Origin: Lumbricus terrestris
Taxonomy: Eukaryota > Annelida > Clitellata > Crassiclitellata > Lumbricidae
NCBI GenBank assembly: GCA_949752735.1
Contig: OX457036.1
Span: 89,556,687 to 89,620,686 of the forward strand
Reading direction: 5' to 3'
DNA length: 64,000 nt
A program made the translations under genes and the position numbers. Below the pieces are notes generated by a model. That model worked only from the letters and a program-made list of their open reading frames with translations, searched no databases and had not been told where the DNA came from. Positions 34,351 through 44,283 of the stretch are shown in pieces (positions within the stretch are counted from its first letter, which is position 1; every line of letters begins with the position of its first letter).

Positions 34351-36180
34351 ACATATATAGATATATGAGCATATTTATGGTGGGAAAACGGACTTGTGTA
34401 TCAGTGGATCAATATATATAATGAGCTATATGAATAATATATATATATATAATTATATATATATGAATATTTGTTCAAGCGTAGAATCGCATGAAAATGA
34501 AGGCAGCAGCTCACAGATCGATCGTTCTATATACGTATATATTATACAAGTACGAATGCATACACTCGTATTTCATATATCTGTTTGCATACTATGCATG
34601 TTTGTCTGTATATTTATGCCTGTGTATGTGTGTGAGTGTGTGTGCGTATGTGCATATTTCTTACATGTATGCCTGCTTTCCTCTGTCTATGTTTGCATTC
34701 TACTATGAGAGTTTTGCCTTTTGCGCATCGTTATGCAAATAAGAGTCCGCTTCAGGTTACATATCTTAAGTCTCGCAAGCTTCTTGACAGCATCGTACTA
34801 TGTAGGCCATTTGTAACTTTCTGTCTTATGCAGTGTGCATTGTTTACAGACCTACTGATGTAATAGTCTATAGTGATTCTACTCACTCTAGTGTAAGTTC
34901 ATATAGTGTATGCATTCAAATGCCATTTGGTGCCACAATTCTAGGCTAGCACAGATAATTATCTTTCGTGAGGTATACACTTAAACAATTAAGCATGCAC
35001 CATAAGTGCCCACATGTATATATTTTATGTATATGTAAATTACTTGCGTTTAAATGTATGTGTGCATATTTTCATGTGATTGTGCGCATCGATACATAAA
35101 CACATAAAATAAAACGGGAATAAAGTAGCAAAGGGAATAAAGTAAAAAACAATTGTTACTACAAACAATTAATTTGTTTTTTCTTATTTCAGTGGATAAA
35201 TAACCTTTAAAAAAACTTTTTTCCTAAGCCAATGGATGGTTTTAACCCCGAAACCCCCTTTGTCTACGCCACTGACCAGAGACACAAAAGGAGGAGCAGA
35301 CAGAGAGAGGCAAGCTGCTCCGACAGACATAGGCCTATATACATGTTTGTCTTCATTTTTGTCGATATAATCACTATGTACATAAATAATAGATGAGGCA
35401 TTATATGAGTTTTTCCGCTATGAAAATAATATATGACACGTATTCAACAATGTTAGGATTTGTTACATAACGAGAGATATTTCTTTTCGTATAGGCCCTA
35501 ATAGATTTCATTTATACATATTTACGGTTTAATTGTGCGTATATTTAGATCTATGCATAATTGATAAATAATTATCAAATAAAATGATTGTGGAAAAATA
35601 TTACAATATGTATAATTTACATATTATATATTATATAATACTAAATAATTATAAGCTCCTATATATATTGGCGCCATAGGAATGCATCTGCATCGACCTG
35701 AATTGCCGATAAAACTAGAGCGTCGATAAAACTGGGTTGACCTTTCAACTTTATGGCGGACCGAAGTATTAATAACGATGAGTAAAAAACCTCTTCTAAC
35801 GTCGACAGCAAACACGAGAGGCAGCACCAGCGGTGGCAACACAAAGCGAAGTGAGGCAGGGAAGCAGTCTCATCAAAGGCATCTATTTATAGCGTCCATA
35901 ACATTAATAATAATAATCAGATCCTTATTAATAACATCGCTATGATGTTATCTACATGTATAATCTAATCTAATCTAAACTTATAATGAAGTCTTAGCAA
36001 TTCTGTACACTATATGTATTGCTGATAACGTATGTATACCGGATAAGCTCCACAAGGCAACGCCGTGCTTTCTCGGGCGTTGACCCTACCACCTGAATAG
36101 GGCTTCATGTGACACTTCGCCTAGTACCCATGGAATCACTCCATCTCTAGCCTTAAGACTGTCGTATTTACTCGAGGTTG
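34351..36180. other. AT-rich DNA, no gene recognised
   Basis: Holds (TA)n runs near 34430-34460, and at 35225-35272 a lone element-end-like segment (aaccccgaaaccccc ... tacgccactg) that resembles the G-run ends of the MITEs here. Its partner end was not found. Confidence 0.5.
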
Positions 36181-36184
36181 GGTC

Positions 36185-36240
36185 GGGAGCACTTCTGAGT
36201 AGACTTTCTTGAAAAGGAGCTATATAAGTGTCTCTATATT
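36185..36240 (+). mobile_element. L2-type 3' tail
   Basis: tcgggagcacttctgagtag ... cttgaaaaggagctatataag. Adjacent to the repeat at 36246. The 36050-36184 part upstream may be an older body but is not recognisable. Confidence 0.72.
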
Positions 36241-36245
36241 GCACA

Positions 36246-36355
36246 AACTCCGCCACTGGTTGCTCTCTGCCTGTGCCAGTCCCAAGCCTGGATAAAGGAG
36301 GAGGGCGACACTAATCATCTCTGATATGGCAGTGTCGTTAAACATGTAACAAGCA
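36246..36355 (+). repeat. Dispersed ccactggttg repeat
   Basis: Starts ccgccactggttgctctctg, continues gtcccaagcctggataaagg, gggcgacactaatcat, and ends gtcgttaaacatgtaacaag. Closely matches 41876-41990. It lies in the Kv4 intron downstream of the pore-helix exon, 175 bp from the donor. Confidence 0.82.
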
Positions 36356-36530
36356 CATAAGCTGACAGCCGTTTGAACTATGAAACCGCAAACAGCCTTC
36401 TCATAGTACTCAGTAAGGCATCAACATTCGTGCTGTAGAATCCCGTATAAATGGGTATCATCAGTACCAGCAGCGAAACCTGAAACATCGGCTGAGGGCA
36501 AAGCAATGTCAATGGTCAAGTTTCGCTTAC

Positions 36531-37183
36531 CCGAGAGTTGTCATGGTGACGATGGTGTACCAGAAGGCTTCGGGAATGCTCGTGAAGTCCGTGTTCGGAA
36601 CATTCTTCTCGGCGTAGAACATAACCGTGGCGAATATGATGATCGCCATCGTGAGCGAGAAGAGAAGGAAGCCAAGCTCCGACGCGCAGCTCTTCAGCGT
36701 GTAGCCAAGAATCCTCAAGCCTTGCGAGTGTCGCGAGAACTTGAAAATACGAAAGACGCGGAAGACCCTAAGCGTGACGAACGCCCCACTCAGGTCCTTA
36801 TTGTCCGTGATACCGAGTCCGATGTAGTATGGAAGTATGGCGACAACGTCTATGACGCTCATCACGCTTCGCATGTACTTGCATCGGATCGGGGCGGCGT
36901 AGAGTCGAAGCAGGTACTCGCCGGTGAAGAGCATAACGCAAGCCGTGTCCAGACAGAAGAGTTCGACCTCGTAGCGCTCACCGCACGCGGGGTTGCGCTT
37001 CGTGCCCGGGATCGCACCACATGGGACCGTCTCTATGACGTTCGTCATGACGGAGACGGCGATGAAGAAGCCTGTGACGTAATAGAAGACGAGGGCAGGG
37101 GTGCTCGTCTGCGGATTCTCGAAGGCCCGCCACATCCGCTCGCGGGTCGACGTCGGTGGATGGCGGTCGACTTCATCAGGGTC
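36531..37183 (-). CDS. Shal: Kv4/Shal voltage-gated K+ channel, second coding exon (S1 to pore helix)
   Basis: Continues the Kv4 reading frame for 217 codons plus two bases. Exon-relative positions: [12 protein letters not shown] linker (17-28), S1 (about 30-53), extracellular VPCG...ACGERY loop, S2 with [14 protein letters not shown] (81-94), S3 [13 protein letters not shown] (111-123), voltage sensor S4 [17 protein letters not shown] (138-154) with regularly spaced Arg/Lys, S4-S5 linker and S5 ([20 protein letters not shown], 171-190), then pore helix [11 protein letters not shown]. The exon opens after acceptor ttgttgcag and closes at ctcgg|gtaagc inside the first filter glycine codon (phase 2). 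Vertebrate KCND genes also break just before YGD. In S2, Gly replaces the Val usual in vertebrate FTVEY; no stop or frameshift is present, so it looks functional. The next exon (YGD filter, S6, C-terminus) was not found in the window. The long plus-strand frame over the same bases is an antisense shadow. Confidence 0.97.
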
Positions 37184-37263
37184 CTGCAACAACAGACTGC
37201 ACGAGTATTATAGCTGTCGATGATAGTTGGGCGGGTCATTTACCGCTGATCTATTGGCTGTAG

Positions 37264-37510
37264 CTCGCTTGTCCCCTGCTTTCCCCTTGCTTGTCCCCTT
37301 GCTTGTCCCCTTGCTTGTCCCCTTGCTTGTCCCTTGCTTATCACTTGCTTGTCCCTTGCTTGTCCCTCGCTTGTCCCTCGCTTGTCCCTCGCTTGTCCCT
37401 TGCTTGTCCCTTGTTTGTCCCTTGTTTATTCCTAACTTATTTATAACTTGTACCTTGCTTGTCCATTGCTTATCCCTTGCCTGTCCCTCGCTTGTCCCTT
37501 GCTTGTCCCT
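37264..37510. repeat. (TTGCTTGTCCC)n minisatellite, left part
   Basis: About 20 copies of cttgcttgtccc and shortened forms. It resumes at 37768 after a LINE insertion. Confidence 0.93.
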
Positions 37511-37767
37511 AACGGTCGGCTGATAGGGAAGTGCTCTTGGTCCCGTTTGCTCGTACCTCCATCATGCAGAGTCGTGCTTTTTCTGTGGTTGGCCCAGTGG
37601 TATGGAATGCCCTCCCACTTGAGCTGCGCCTGTTCCCTAGATCACTCTCTGACACATTCTATAAACACTTAAAACTGTTCTGTTTGAACGTGCTGGGGTC
37701 GGGAGCGCCTTTGAGTAGCTTCCTTGAAGAGGCGCTATATAAATACTTGAATAAATGAATGAATGAA
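37511..37767 (+). mobile_element. L2-like LINE 3' end
   Basis: Encodes QSRAFSVVGPVVWNALPLEL, then RLFPRSLSDTFYKHLKLF, a clear L2-clade reverse-transcriptase C-terminus, then the tail cgggagcgcctttgag ... gaggcgctatataaatac and (GAAT)n. 5'-truncated, and inserted antisense to Kv4 inside the minisatellite. The best preserved LINE of its family here. Confidence 0.9.
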
Positions 37768-37802
37768 CCTGTCCCTTGCTTGTCCCTTGCTTGTCCCTCA
37801 TT
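37768..37802. repeat. (TTGCTTGTCCC)n minisatellite, right part
   Basis: cctgtcccttgcttgtccc, the continuation of the array before the LINE. Confidence 0.9.
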
Positions 37803-38034
37803 TGACTCTCATTGCGTAGTCGTTCACCAGATAACTCAATCAATTTTCGCTTATTCTTTTCATGAAGCTGTAAAGATCGCAGATTATCACATTGCCAAAA
37901 CAGGATATAATTATACGTGTATTATAATAGTTTGTGATAATATTGAGCTGGGCTGTGATTTCTATTCATAATTATGTCATGAAATGTTTTTTGTATAAAA
38001 CTGAATGAAACACCGCATATTTGAATGACTAATT

Positions 38035-38700
38035 CATTCATCCATTCATTCATTCATTCATTCATCAGACGAGCGATGCATTAATAAATGGCGCCATTCA
38101 ATTCCAATTCATAATCTTTCACAGAATGATTAATTGATTATCTTCAAATAAAAACGCGAAAGAAAGAATCAAGCAAATAAATTAATTTATATGCGGTTAA
38201 GCAAGCGACCTTGCCAGCAAATGTGAGTCATTCACTGACTGAATGATTGACTCAATGTGTGAATAAATAAATAAATAAATAAATTAATAAATAAGCCTGT
38301 TAATGAAAACAATGAATGGGAGACAGAATGACTGAGAAGCTGAATGAATGAATGAATGATTGAATGAATGAAAATTAATGAGTGAATGAATGAACGAGTG
38401 AGTGAGTGAATGAGTGAATGAGTGAATGATTAAATGAATGATTTAATGAATGAATGAATGATTGAATGAATGAAAATTAATGAGTGAATGAATGAACGAG
38501 TGAGTGAGTGAATGATTAAATGAATGATTTAATGAATGAATGAATGATTGAATGAATGAAAATTAATTAGTGAATGAGTGAACGAGTGAGTGAGTGAATG
38601 ATTAAATGAATGATTTAATGAATTAATGATTGAGTGAATAAAGGAATGAAATATCAAGTGACTGAATCAATCAATCAATTAATCAATCAATCATTCAATC
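38035..38700. repeat. (TGAA)n/(TCAA)n with higher-order structure
   Basis: cattcattcatt at 38036-38063. The main array runs 38335-38640. A block with aaaattaatnagtgaatg and cgagtgagtgagtg recurs at about 38371, 38473 and 38559. It ends in the complementary (TCAA)n at 38668-38706. Confidence 0.9.
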
Positions 38701-38706
38701 AATCAA

Positions 38707-39448
38707 GGAAATACCGAATGACTTTCTTTTATCATCTCATCATTCAGACAAAACAATCGATTTGTCAGAGGCCAAAATAATCAACCAACCAGTGCAACGA
38801 CGAATTTACAATCGATTCAATCAATCAATTCAACCAATCAAAAAACCAATCAACATGTAAGCACCGAATCCGACAATCAATTCAATCACTCAACAGGCCA
38901 TTCACAGTGCAAATTAAATGTCGCCTCTTATATTATGTACTTTCAATTGAATGTCCCCCAATTCCTAGCGTGTCCATTAAGTCGATCGTGTAGCAGCACA
39001 TGGACCAACGACAGCGTGCTGAGAGCCTTTGATGGCAGCTCTCACTCCTTCACTCAATCACACCCTCAGAGTCCCTCAGCCCTTAAGTGCACGCTATTGC
39101 TGGTTGCCGATACACTCGTCGCGATAACTGCCGCTGGCATTAAGCACTCCCACTTGAACATGTACCTCCGTCTCATTATTATCAGCCCTGATAAGCCGGA
39201 GAAGTCCCCTTTCATGCACCTAGATTTCCCTGTGAATCGCTGTTCTTGCCCATCTCGCTGTGCTGTGCTGTCGCGCTTCGTGTCATGTACTCCGTGGTCT
39301 TTTCCTTCACTCGTTGACCTAATCCCACACTCTTCCCTTTTCCACTTCCTTCTATCCCTGACCCTCACCTATGGCATCGTGACAATCTAATAATAGCTTC
39401 CCGGTGCCCAGTTGGATAATCGATTGCTTTGGCACCTGATGTTTACCT
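38707..39448. other. Intronic DNA, no exon recognised
   Basis: A 151-codon plus frame (38935-39390) and a minus frame over it show no known family. It lacks simple repeats and is slightly GC-richer. Coding status unsupported. Confidence 0.4.
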
Positions 39449-39454
39449 CGTGTC

Positions 39455-39560
39455 ACGCTGCGTCTGTCTGCCTGTCTCTGTGTCCGTCTCTCTGCCTGTC
39501 TCTGTGTCTGTCTGTCTCTGGGTTTGTCTGCGTCTGTCTATGTGTCTGGCTATTGGTCGG
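39455..39560. repeat. (CTGT)n-rich stretch
   Basis: ctgtctctgtgtctgtctgtc units. Confidence 0.85.
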
Positions 39561-39674
39561 TCTGTTTGTTCGCGCATCTCAAGTGAGAAATAATCTCACT
39601 TCAGATGCCCTAATCGCACTGTATATATATACGTCGAAATGAATGATCCCTTCATCGTCGCTCTATATAACCGA

Positions 39675-39790
39675 CAACGACGACGACGACGATGATGATG
39701 ATGACGACGACGATGATGATGATGATAATGTTGATAATGATGATGATGATGACGATGACGATGACAATGATGATGATGACGACGATGAGT
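39675..39790. repeat. (GAT/GAC)n trinucleotide array
   Basis: gacgacgacgatgatgatg. The poly-Asp frame is an artefact. Confidence 0.95.
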
Positions 39791-39969
39791 GTGTTGCGCA
39801 GTGGAGTAATGCCAACGCCATTCACCTCTGTGGTCTGCGTTTTATGCCCGGAGGCATTTGAAGAGCGACAGAGTCTATGAGAGGTTGCACCGCTTTGCAT
39901 GCTGGTAAAATATGCTCTCTCTCCTTCTCTGTCTGTCGGTCTTTCTGTCTGTTTGTCTGTTTGTTTGTC

Positions 39970-40862
39970 TATCCATTCGTCTGTCCATCCACCTACCAAC
40001 CACTCAGCATACATCCATCCATACACCCACCCACCTACCCACCCATCCATCCATCCATCCATCCATCCATCCACCCATCCATCCATCTATCCATCCATCC
40101 GTCCATCCATCCATCCATCTATCCATCCTTCTATCCATCCATCCATCCATCCATCCATCCATCCATCCATCCATCCATTCATCCATCTATCCATCCTTCT
40201 ATCCATCCATCCATCCATCCATCCATCCATCCATCCACCCATCCATCCATCTATCCATCCATCCGTCCATCCATCCATCCATCTATCCATCCTTCTATCC
40301 ATCCATCCATCCATCCATCCATCCATCCATCCATCCATTCATCCATCTATCCATCCGTGCATCCATCCATCCATCCATCTATCCATCCATCCATCCATCA
40401 ATCCATCTATCCATCCTTCCATCCTTCCATCCATCCTTCCATCTATCCATCCATCCATCCATCTATCCATCCATCCGTCCGTCCGTCCATCCATCCATCC
40501 ATCCATCCATCTATCCATCCATCCATCCATCCATCCATCCATCAATCCATCTATCCATCCTTCCATCCTTCCATCCATCCTTCCATCTATCCATCCATCC
40601 ATCCATCTATCCATCCATCCGTCCGTCCGTCCATCCATCTATCCATCCATCCATCTATCCATCCATCCATCCATCCATCCATCCATCAATCCATCTATCC
40701 ATCCTTTTATCCATCCTTCCATCCATCCATCCATCCATCCATCCATCCATCCATCCATACATCCATCCATCCATCCATCCATACATACATCCATCTATCC
40801 ATCCTTCCATCCATCCTTCCATCCATCCATCCATCCATACATCCATCCATCCATCCATTGTC
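39970..40862. repeat. 900-bp (CATC)n array with higher-order repeats
   Basis: catccatc units with phased variants (tctatccatcc, ccatccttc, gtccgtccgtcc). A composite block of about 130 bp with atcaatccatctatcc and three gtccg repeats at least twice (about 40398-40500 and 40540-40640). All three plus frames stay open for about 330-350 codons only because the 4-bp unit lacks stops. Confidence 0.96.
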
Positions 40863-41169
40863 TATCTTTGTCTGTTTTCATACTATTTTAGTAGAAGTGA
40901 AAAAATGAAGGCCTGTCTAGTCCTAACAGTCCTAGTCAACAAATCCTTTAGCACCGATGCTTAGCACACAATGGTGAGACACGAAAGCTAAGCCGTGTCA
41001 CCTCGATAAATCCCCAAATCAATAAATCCCCAAATCAGTCCACTGAGACACATCAACATTGTTCGAAAATCAATTGGAGCAGGTCAGATGACGTATGATG
41101 GAAAGAAGGGCCTCTATGCCATTCTCACTGTTGACAACTTGGCTCAATCCCTCTACTTCCCCTTCCCGA

Positions 41170-41250
41170 TTAGTGTCGCCCTCCTCCTTTATCCAGGCTT
41201 AGGACTGGCACTGGCAGAGAACAACCAGTGGCGGAGTTTCACTGGGCTGA
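41170..41250 (-). repeat. Dispersed ccactggttg repeat, partial inverted copy
   Basis: The minus strand reads ctccgccactggttgttctc, tgccagtgccagtcctaagc and ggaggagggcgacactaatc, matching 41876-41952. Confidence 0.82.
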
Positions 41251-41875
41251 AGTTGCGCACGCCCTTTATAGGGATGGAAAGATGATGATGGAAAGGACTT
41301 CGTAAATCTCTGTAAATCGAAACGAAATCAATTATAATTCTTGAATTTTTCCTTTGGCCTGAAAAATTCAATCAGTGACTTCATCGATTCGTTAAAAGTA
41401 GGAAGATTAAAGATCGATTTTTTGTGTGCTGTTGTTGGCCTCAACAGGATGCTTTTTAACAACGTTCAGCAGCTGCTTTGCTGATCGCGATACAAAAGCA
41501 ATGATTTAGATGATGCAGGAGTCTATATAAGCACGTGCTCATTGTGAGTCTAAATCCATACAGTACAATGGAATCCACAACTCTATTCTACATTGCCCTA
41601 CTTCGAAAGGTCAGACCTGCATACACAGACGGTGACCACACGACGACGACACAACATCAATGGTGTTGAGTAATTACAAATTGTGAAGGACTTGCTAGCG
41701 GACTTTAATCAGAGAACTGTTGAGTGTAGAGGGTGTGCCAAAAAAGATCCCCCTAGTAAATTAGAACCTGTACTCTCGGCATCGCAGGTCGAGCGCTCTC
41801 TTCAATGGGTCACTGTTCCCTTGACTATGCGACAGCTGCTCACAAATTGTTCTCAGTTTCAACAAATGCTTTTTC
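41251..41875. other. Intronic DNA between two repeat copies
   Basis: Nothing recognised. It is bounded by oppositely oriented copies of the same repeat. Confidence 0.45.
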
Positions 41876-41990
41876 AAGTCCGCCACTGGTTGTTCTCTGC
41901 CAGTGTCAGTCCCAAGCCTGGACAAAGGAGGAGGGCGACACTAATCATCCTTGATATGGCGGTGTCGTTAAACATGTAACAAGCAACAAC
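41876..41990 (+). repeat. Dispersed ccactggttg repeat
   Basis: Near-full copy: ccgccactggttgttctctg, cagtcccaagcctggac, cgacactaatcatccttg, gtcgttaaacatgtaac. The frame HWLFSASVSPKPG is open but not recognised. Class unknown; possibly a LINE 3' UTR. Confidence 0.82.
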
Positions 41991-42002
41991 TGCTTTTCTC
42001 AC

Positions 42003-42062
42003 TTTCCTATGCCGGAAGAGCCTATGGGTAGGGATCTTGAAGGGGCTCAATATAAATTCTTG
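42003..42062 (+). mobile_element. L2-type 3' tail beside the Kv4 T1 exon
   Basis: gagcctatgggtagggatct and tgaaggggctcaatataaat. It is diverged and lies 52 bp from the Kv4 exon donor. Confidence 0.6.
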
Positions 42063-42114
42063 AAATGACTGAATTAAACTAATATATACAGAATACAGCA
42101 TCCGTCTGCCCAAC

Positions 42115-42567
42115 CTGGTCGTCTGCCAATCGTTCCGTGTTTTCCCGCCTTTTGTCGCGATAATCTTCGTAGCAGCAATCACCGATGACGTCCGGAAGGA
42201 TACCAAAGAAGGCCATCTCCTCGTCGAACGACGTGATGCACTCATGCTTCGGATAGTGCAGCTTCCCCGTCCGGTAGTAGCTGAGGATGTGTCGGAAGAT
42301 GTCCGGATCTCGGTCGAAGAAGTACTCGTCCACGTCCTCGTCGTAGAAGTACTCCTTTTCGTCGGATCCTAGCAGAGTGTCCGGGTACTTGTCGAGGGTG
42401 TGACGCCACGTTTCGAACAGATGACCACTGACGTTGATCCGGATCTTGACGTCAGACTTGGTCCGGTCACGTGAGATCGGCGCCGGCGGAATGGGATTCT
42501 GGGAGATCGGGACCCAGCCAATGGCAGCCGCTCGTACGAACGGAAGCCAGGCAGCGACCGACGCCAT
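42115..42567 (-). CDS. Shal: Kv4/Shal voltage-gated K+ channel, first coding exon (N-terminus and T1 domain)
   Basis: Encodes the cytoplasmic start of a Shal-type (Kv4, KCND) A-type potassium channel subunit; 151 codons. The protein opens [18 protein letters not shown], the hydrophobic Kv4 N-terminus that in known Kv4 channels binds KChIP subunits and contributes to inactivation. The T1 tetramerisation domain follows at about residues 40-140 ([30 protein letters not shown]). The Kv4 interfacial zinc-site residues are visible: His in HYPKHEC, its Cys, and the CC of GDCCYEDY. The start codon at 42567 is chosen because the protein aligns with Kv4 from its first residue. A 3' splice site (tttattttcag) ends 6 bases before the ATG, so the 5' UTR is probably split. 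The exon ends ...LADDQ at a GT donor (gttggg, weak) in phase 0, which joins in frame to the exon at 37183. Family and domain assignment are very secure; the donor is inferred. Confidence 0.96.
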
Positions 42568-42572
42568 TTAAT

Positions 42573-42592
42573 CTGAAAATAAATCGTTTGAA
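42573..42592 (-). promoter_or_regulatory. 3' splice site just upstream of the Kv4 start codon
   Basis: On the minus strand, a T-rich stretch ends tttattttcag, and the next bases are attaaATG. The AG lies five bases before the initiator ATG. This suggests a non-coding first exon and promoter further upstream (higher coordinates). No such exon could be recognised. Confidence 0.6.
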
Positions 42593-43435
42593 TATTAAAC
42601 ATAAATTTGAACATAATCATGCAAACAAACAAAATACACATTCATTCATTTGTTCATTCATTCGTTATGAGAATTTGCATGGCAGCTCTTCAATGAGACT
42701 ACTCGGAGGCACTCCAAACCATCCCCACCAAATATATATGACCATCTTTAAGATGAGAGAGAAAAACTTGTCAGAGATACCAGTGTTCAAAGGACATGCC
42801 TTAGATGCGGATCTTACGTAGCAAATACTACTAGCAATACTGTCTGTCCATTGATCCCAAATAAAAGCTTTTGTTTTGAAAATATTTAATCGAATTTTCG
42901 GTATCTCCTTTTAGTGCTCGGAGAATACTCCGTTTAATCCGTTTAAATGTCTTTCTTGTTTCGACCACAAAACATCGGAACGAACGACTGACGATAATAA
43001 CGCGCAAAGACTACATCGTAAGATAAACATTAAACTTGATAACACTGAACAATAATAGCAGGTCACGCTACCACAAGATATGTGAGTGTGGGTATACGAT
43101 GAAAGCCGAGCAATTGGTTCCTTCTGACTATTAGCCTAATTCCCTCTGACTATTTCGCCTTCACCTGCTATCGCCTTCAGCTCAAGCTGCAAGTCCGTAT
43201 CCATACATTACAGACGCTTTCTTGGAAGTCACAGTCATCTTACGTTGACCTGTTTCCATGCAGCGAAACAAGTTACCTGGGATTAACTTGTGATTGTAGT
43301 GGTTTGGACAAGGCACTGAAAGCCCCCATAATAAAGCACGGTGGTTGGTCTCAGTTGTTGCCACATTAATTCGTGAACTACATGCATGGCTTCTATACGC
43401 GATCTTTTCATTTCATCATGCAATCTATGATAGAC
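42593..43435. other. Upstream of Kv4 coding exon; no UTR exon recognised
   Basis: Includes (CATT)n at 42640-42662. Expected to be 5' intron if the acceptor at 42573 is used. Confidence 0.45.
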
Positions 43436-43436
43436 T

Positions 43437-43480
43437 AATGAGTTACGAGTAATGAGTTACGAGTAATGAGTTACGAGGCT
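43437..43480. repeat. 14-bp tandem repeat, three copies
   Basis: tgagttacgagtaa repeated three times. Confidence 0.92.
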
Positions 43481-43659
43481 GCTGTGCGAGTGTCAGTTGG
43501 TCTTCGAGTGCATGGTCTCGATATAATTTCTCCAACTCTCATCAAAGTCTGCACTGCGGGAATTTCGATGGTCGATATAATAATTCTATGTTCATGCCAC
43601 CTTCACGCAATTGCTTGGAAATCGACTGTCGAGTCATTGCTTCGTTTAACATCCATCAT

Positions 43660-43912
43660 CGATATATAGATCTATATATATATATAATACATGTATATAA
43701 TATATACATCAATCTATACAATATATTATATTATATATATTTCATGGCTGACCTAACAAAATGCGGATGTTCCATGCACGGACCCAACAGGTTTATTTCG
43801 TTGAAGCGCGAAGAGACTGCGCTGATAAATATGATATAGGCCTATATGATTATATATATGATTATATATATAACCATCGTATATATACTGTATATATATA
43901 TACACGATGGTT
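43660..43912. repeat. (TA)n-rich DNA with a hairpin
   Basis: Alternating TA runs. 43871-43912 folds as an inverted repeat: aaccatcgtatatata against tatatacacgatggtt. No precursor-RNA evidence beyond the fold. Confidence 0.75.
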
Positions 43913-44033
43913 TCTTAGGTGGCAGATAAACTATCTGATACCACAGCTGTACATAGTTGTACGCCACAGTTGCAACATTCTGTAATTCTCACACGTCTAA
44001 ATCAACTGAGGCCGCTGTAAAACAGTCTACCGT

Positions 44034-44283
44034 GCAATACAATACAATACAATACAATATTATACAACTGCAATCATTTGATGTTTCATGCCCTTCTTAC
44101 AAAGCTCAGAGGTGCAAACACGTTTCGACGACACAACTGCAATTATTGTATTTATTGCAGAGCAATTGTGAGTGAATGACTTGAGTCTCAACGTCCCTTC
44201 ACAGTAACCGCCTTGAACGAAGATCGAACCCGTATTGTTCCCGTTACAAGCCAATCGCTTTGACCAATCGATCACCCGTGCCT
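44034..44283 (-). mobile_element. tRNA-derived SINE with (ATTGT)n tail, diverged
   Basis: Minus strand: A-box-like gatcgattggtcaaagcg, B-box-like gggttcgatctt (44220-44232 region), core relic acgttgagactcaagtc, tail gcacctctgagctttg...aagaagggc, then a pentanucleotide tail attgtattgtattg (44035-44060). Full layout head-core-tail is kept though diverged. Confidence 0.68.

Larger units (their letters stand above)
37184..42114 (-). other. Kv4 intron between T1 and S1 exons
   Basis: Phase 0, 4931 bp, in the T1-S1 linker. Borders are gttggg...ttgttgcag. It contains, from low to high coordinate, a 12-bp minisatellite split by an L2-like LINE end, TGAA higher-order repeats, a GAT/GAC array, a 900-bp CATC array, two copies of the ccactggttg repeat in opposite orientation, and an LINE-like tail 52 bp from the upstream exon. 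As I recall, vertebrate KCND genes carry T1 through the pore helix on one exon, so this intron is a difference from them. Confidence 0.85.

Noticed and set aside
1..36530. Remaining Kv4 exon(s) encoding YGD filter, S6 and C-terminus
   Set aside because: I looked on the minus strand for YGDMVP and the S6 ALPVPVIV coding signatures and did not find them; they may lie outside the window, or I may have missed a short exon. A translated search with a Kv4 C-terminus would decide.
36506..37213. 235-codon plus-strand frame
   Set aside because: It is antisense to the Kv4 exon S1-pore; openness comes from the conserved coding sequence on the other strand.
38935..39390. 151-codon plus frame in the Kv4 intron as a nested gene
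   Set aside because: No family similarity, and the antisense strand is open too; no start context or splice evidence. A transcript would be needed.
39877..40964. Three overlapping open frames of about 330-350 codons rich in His, Pro, Ser, Ile
   Set aside because: They are the three translations of a CATC tetranucleotide array, which has no stop codon in any frame; no unique coding sequence is attached.
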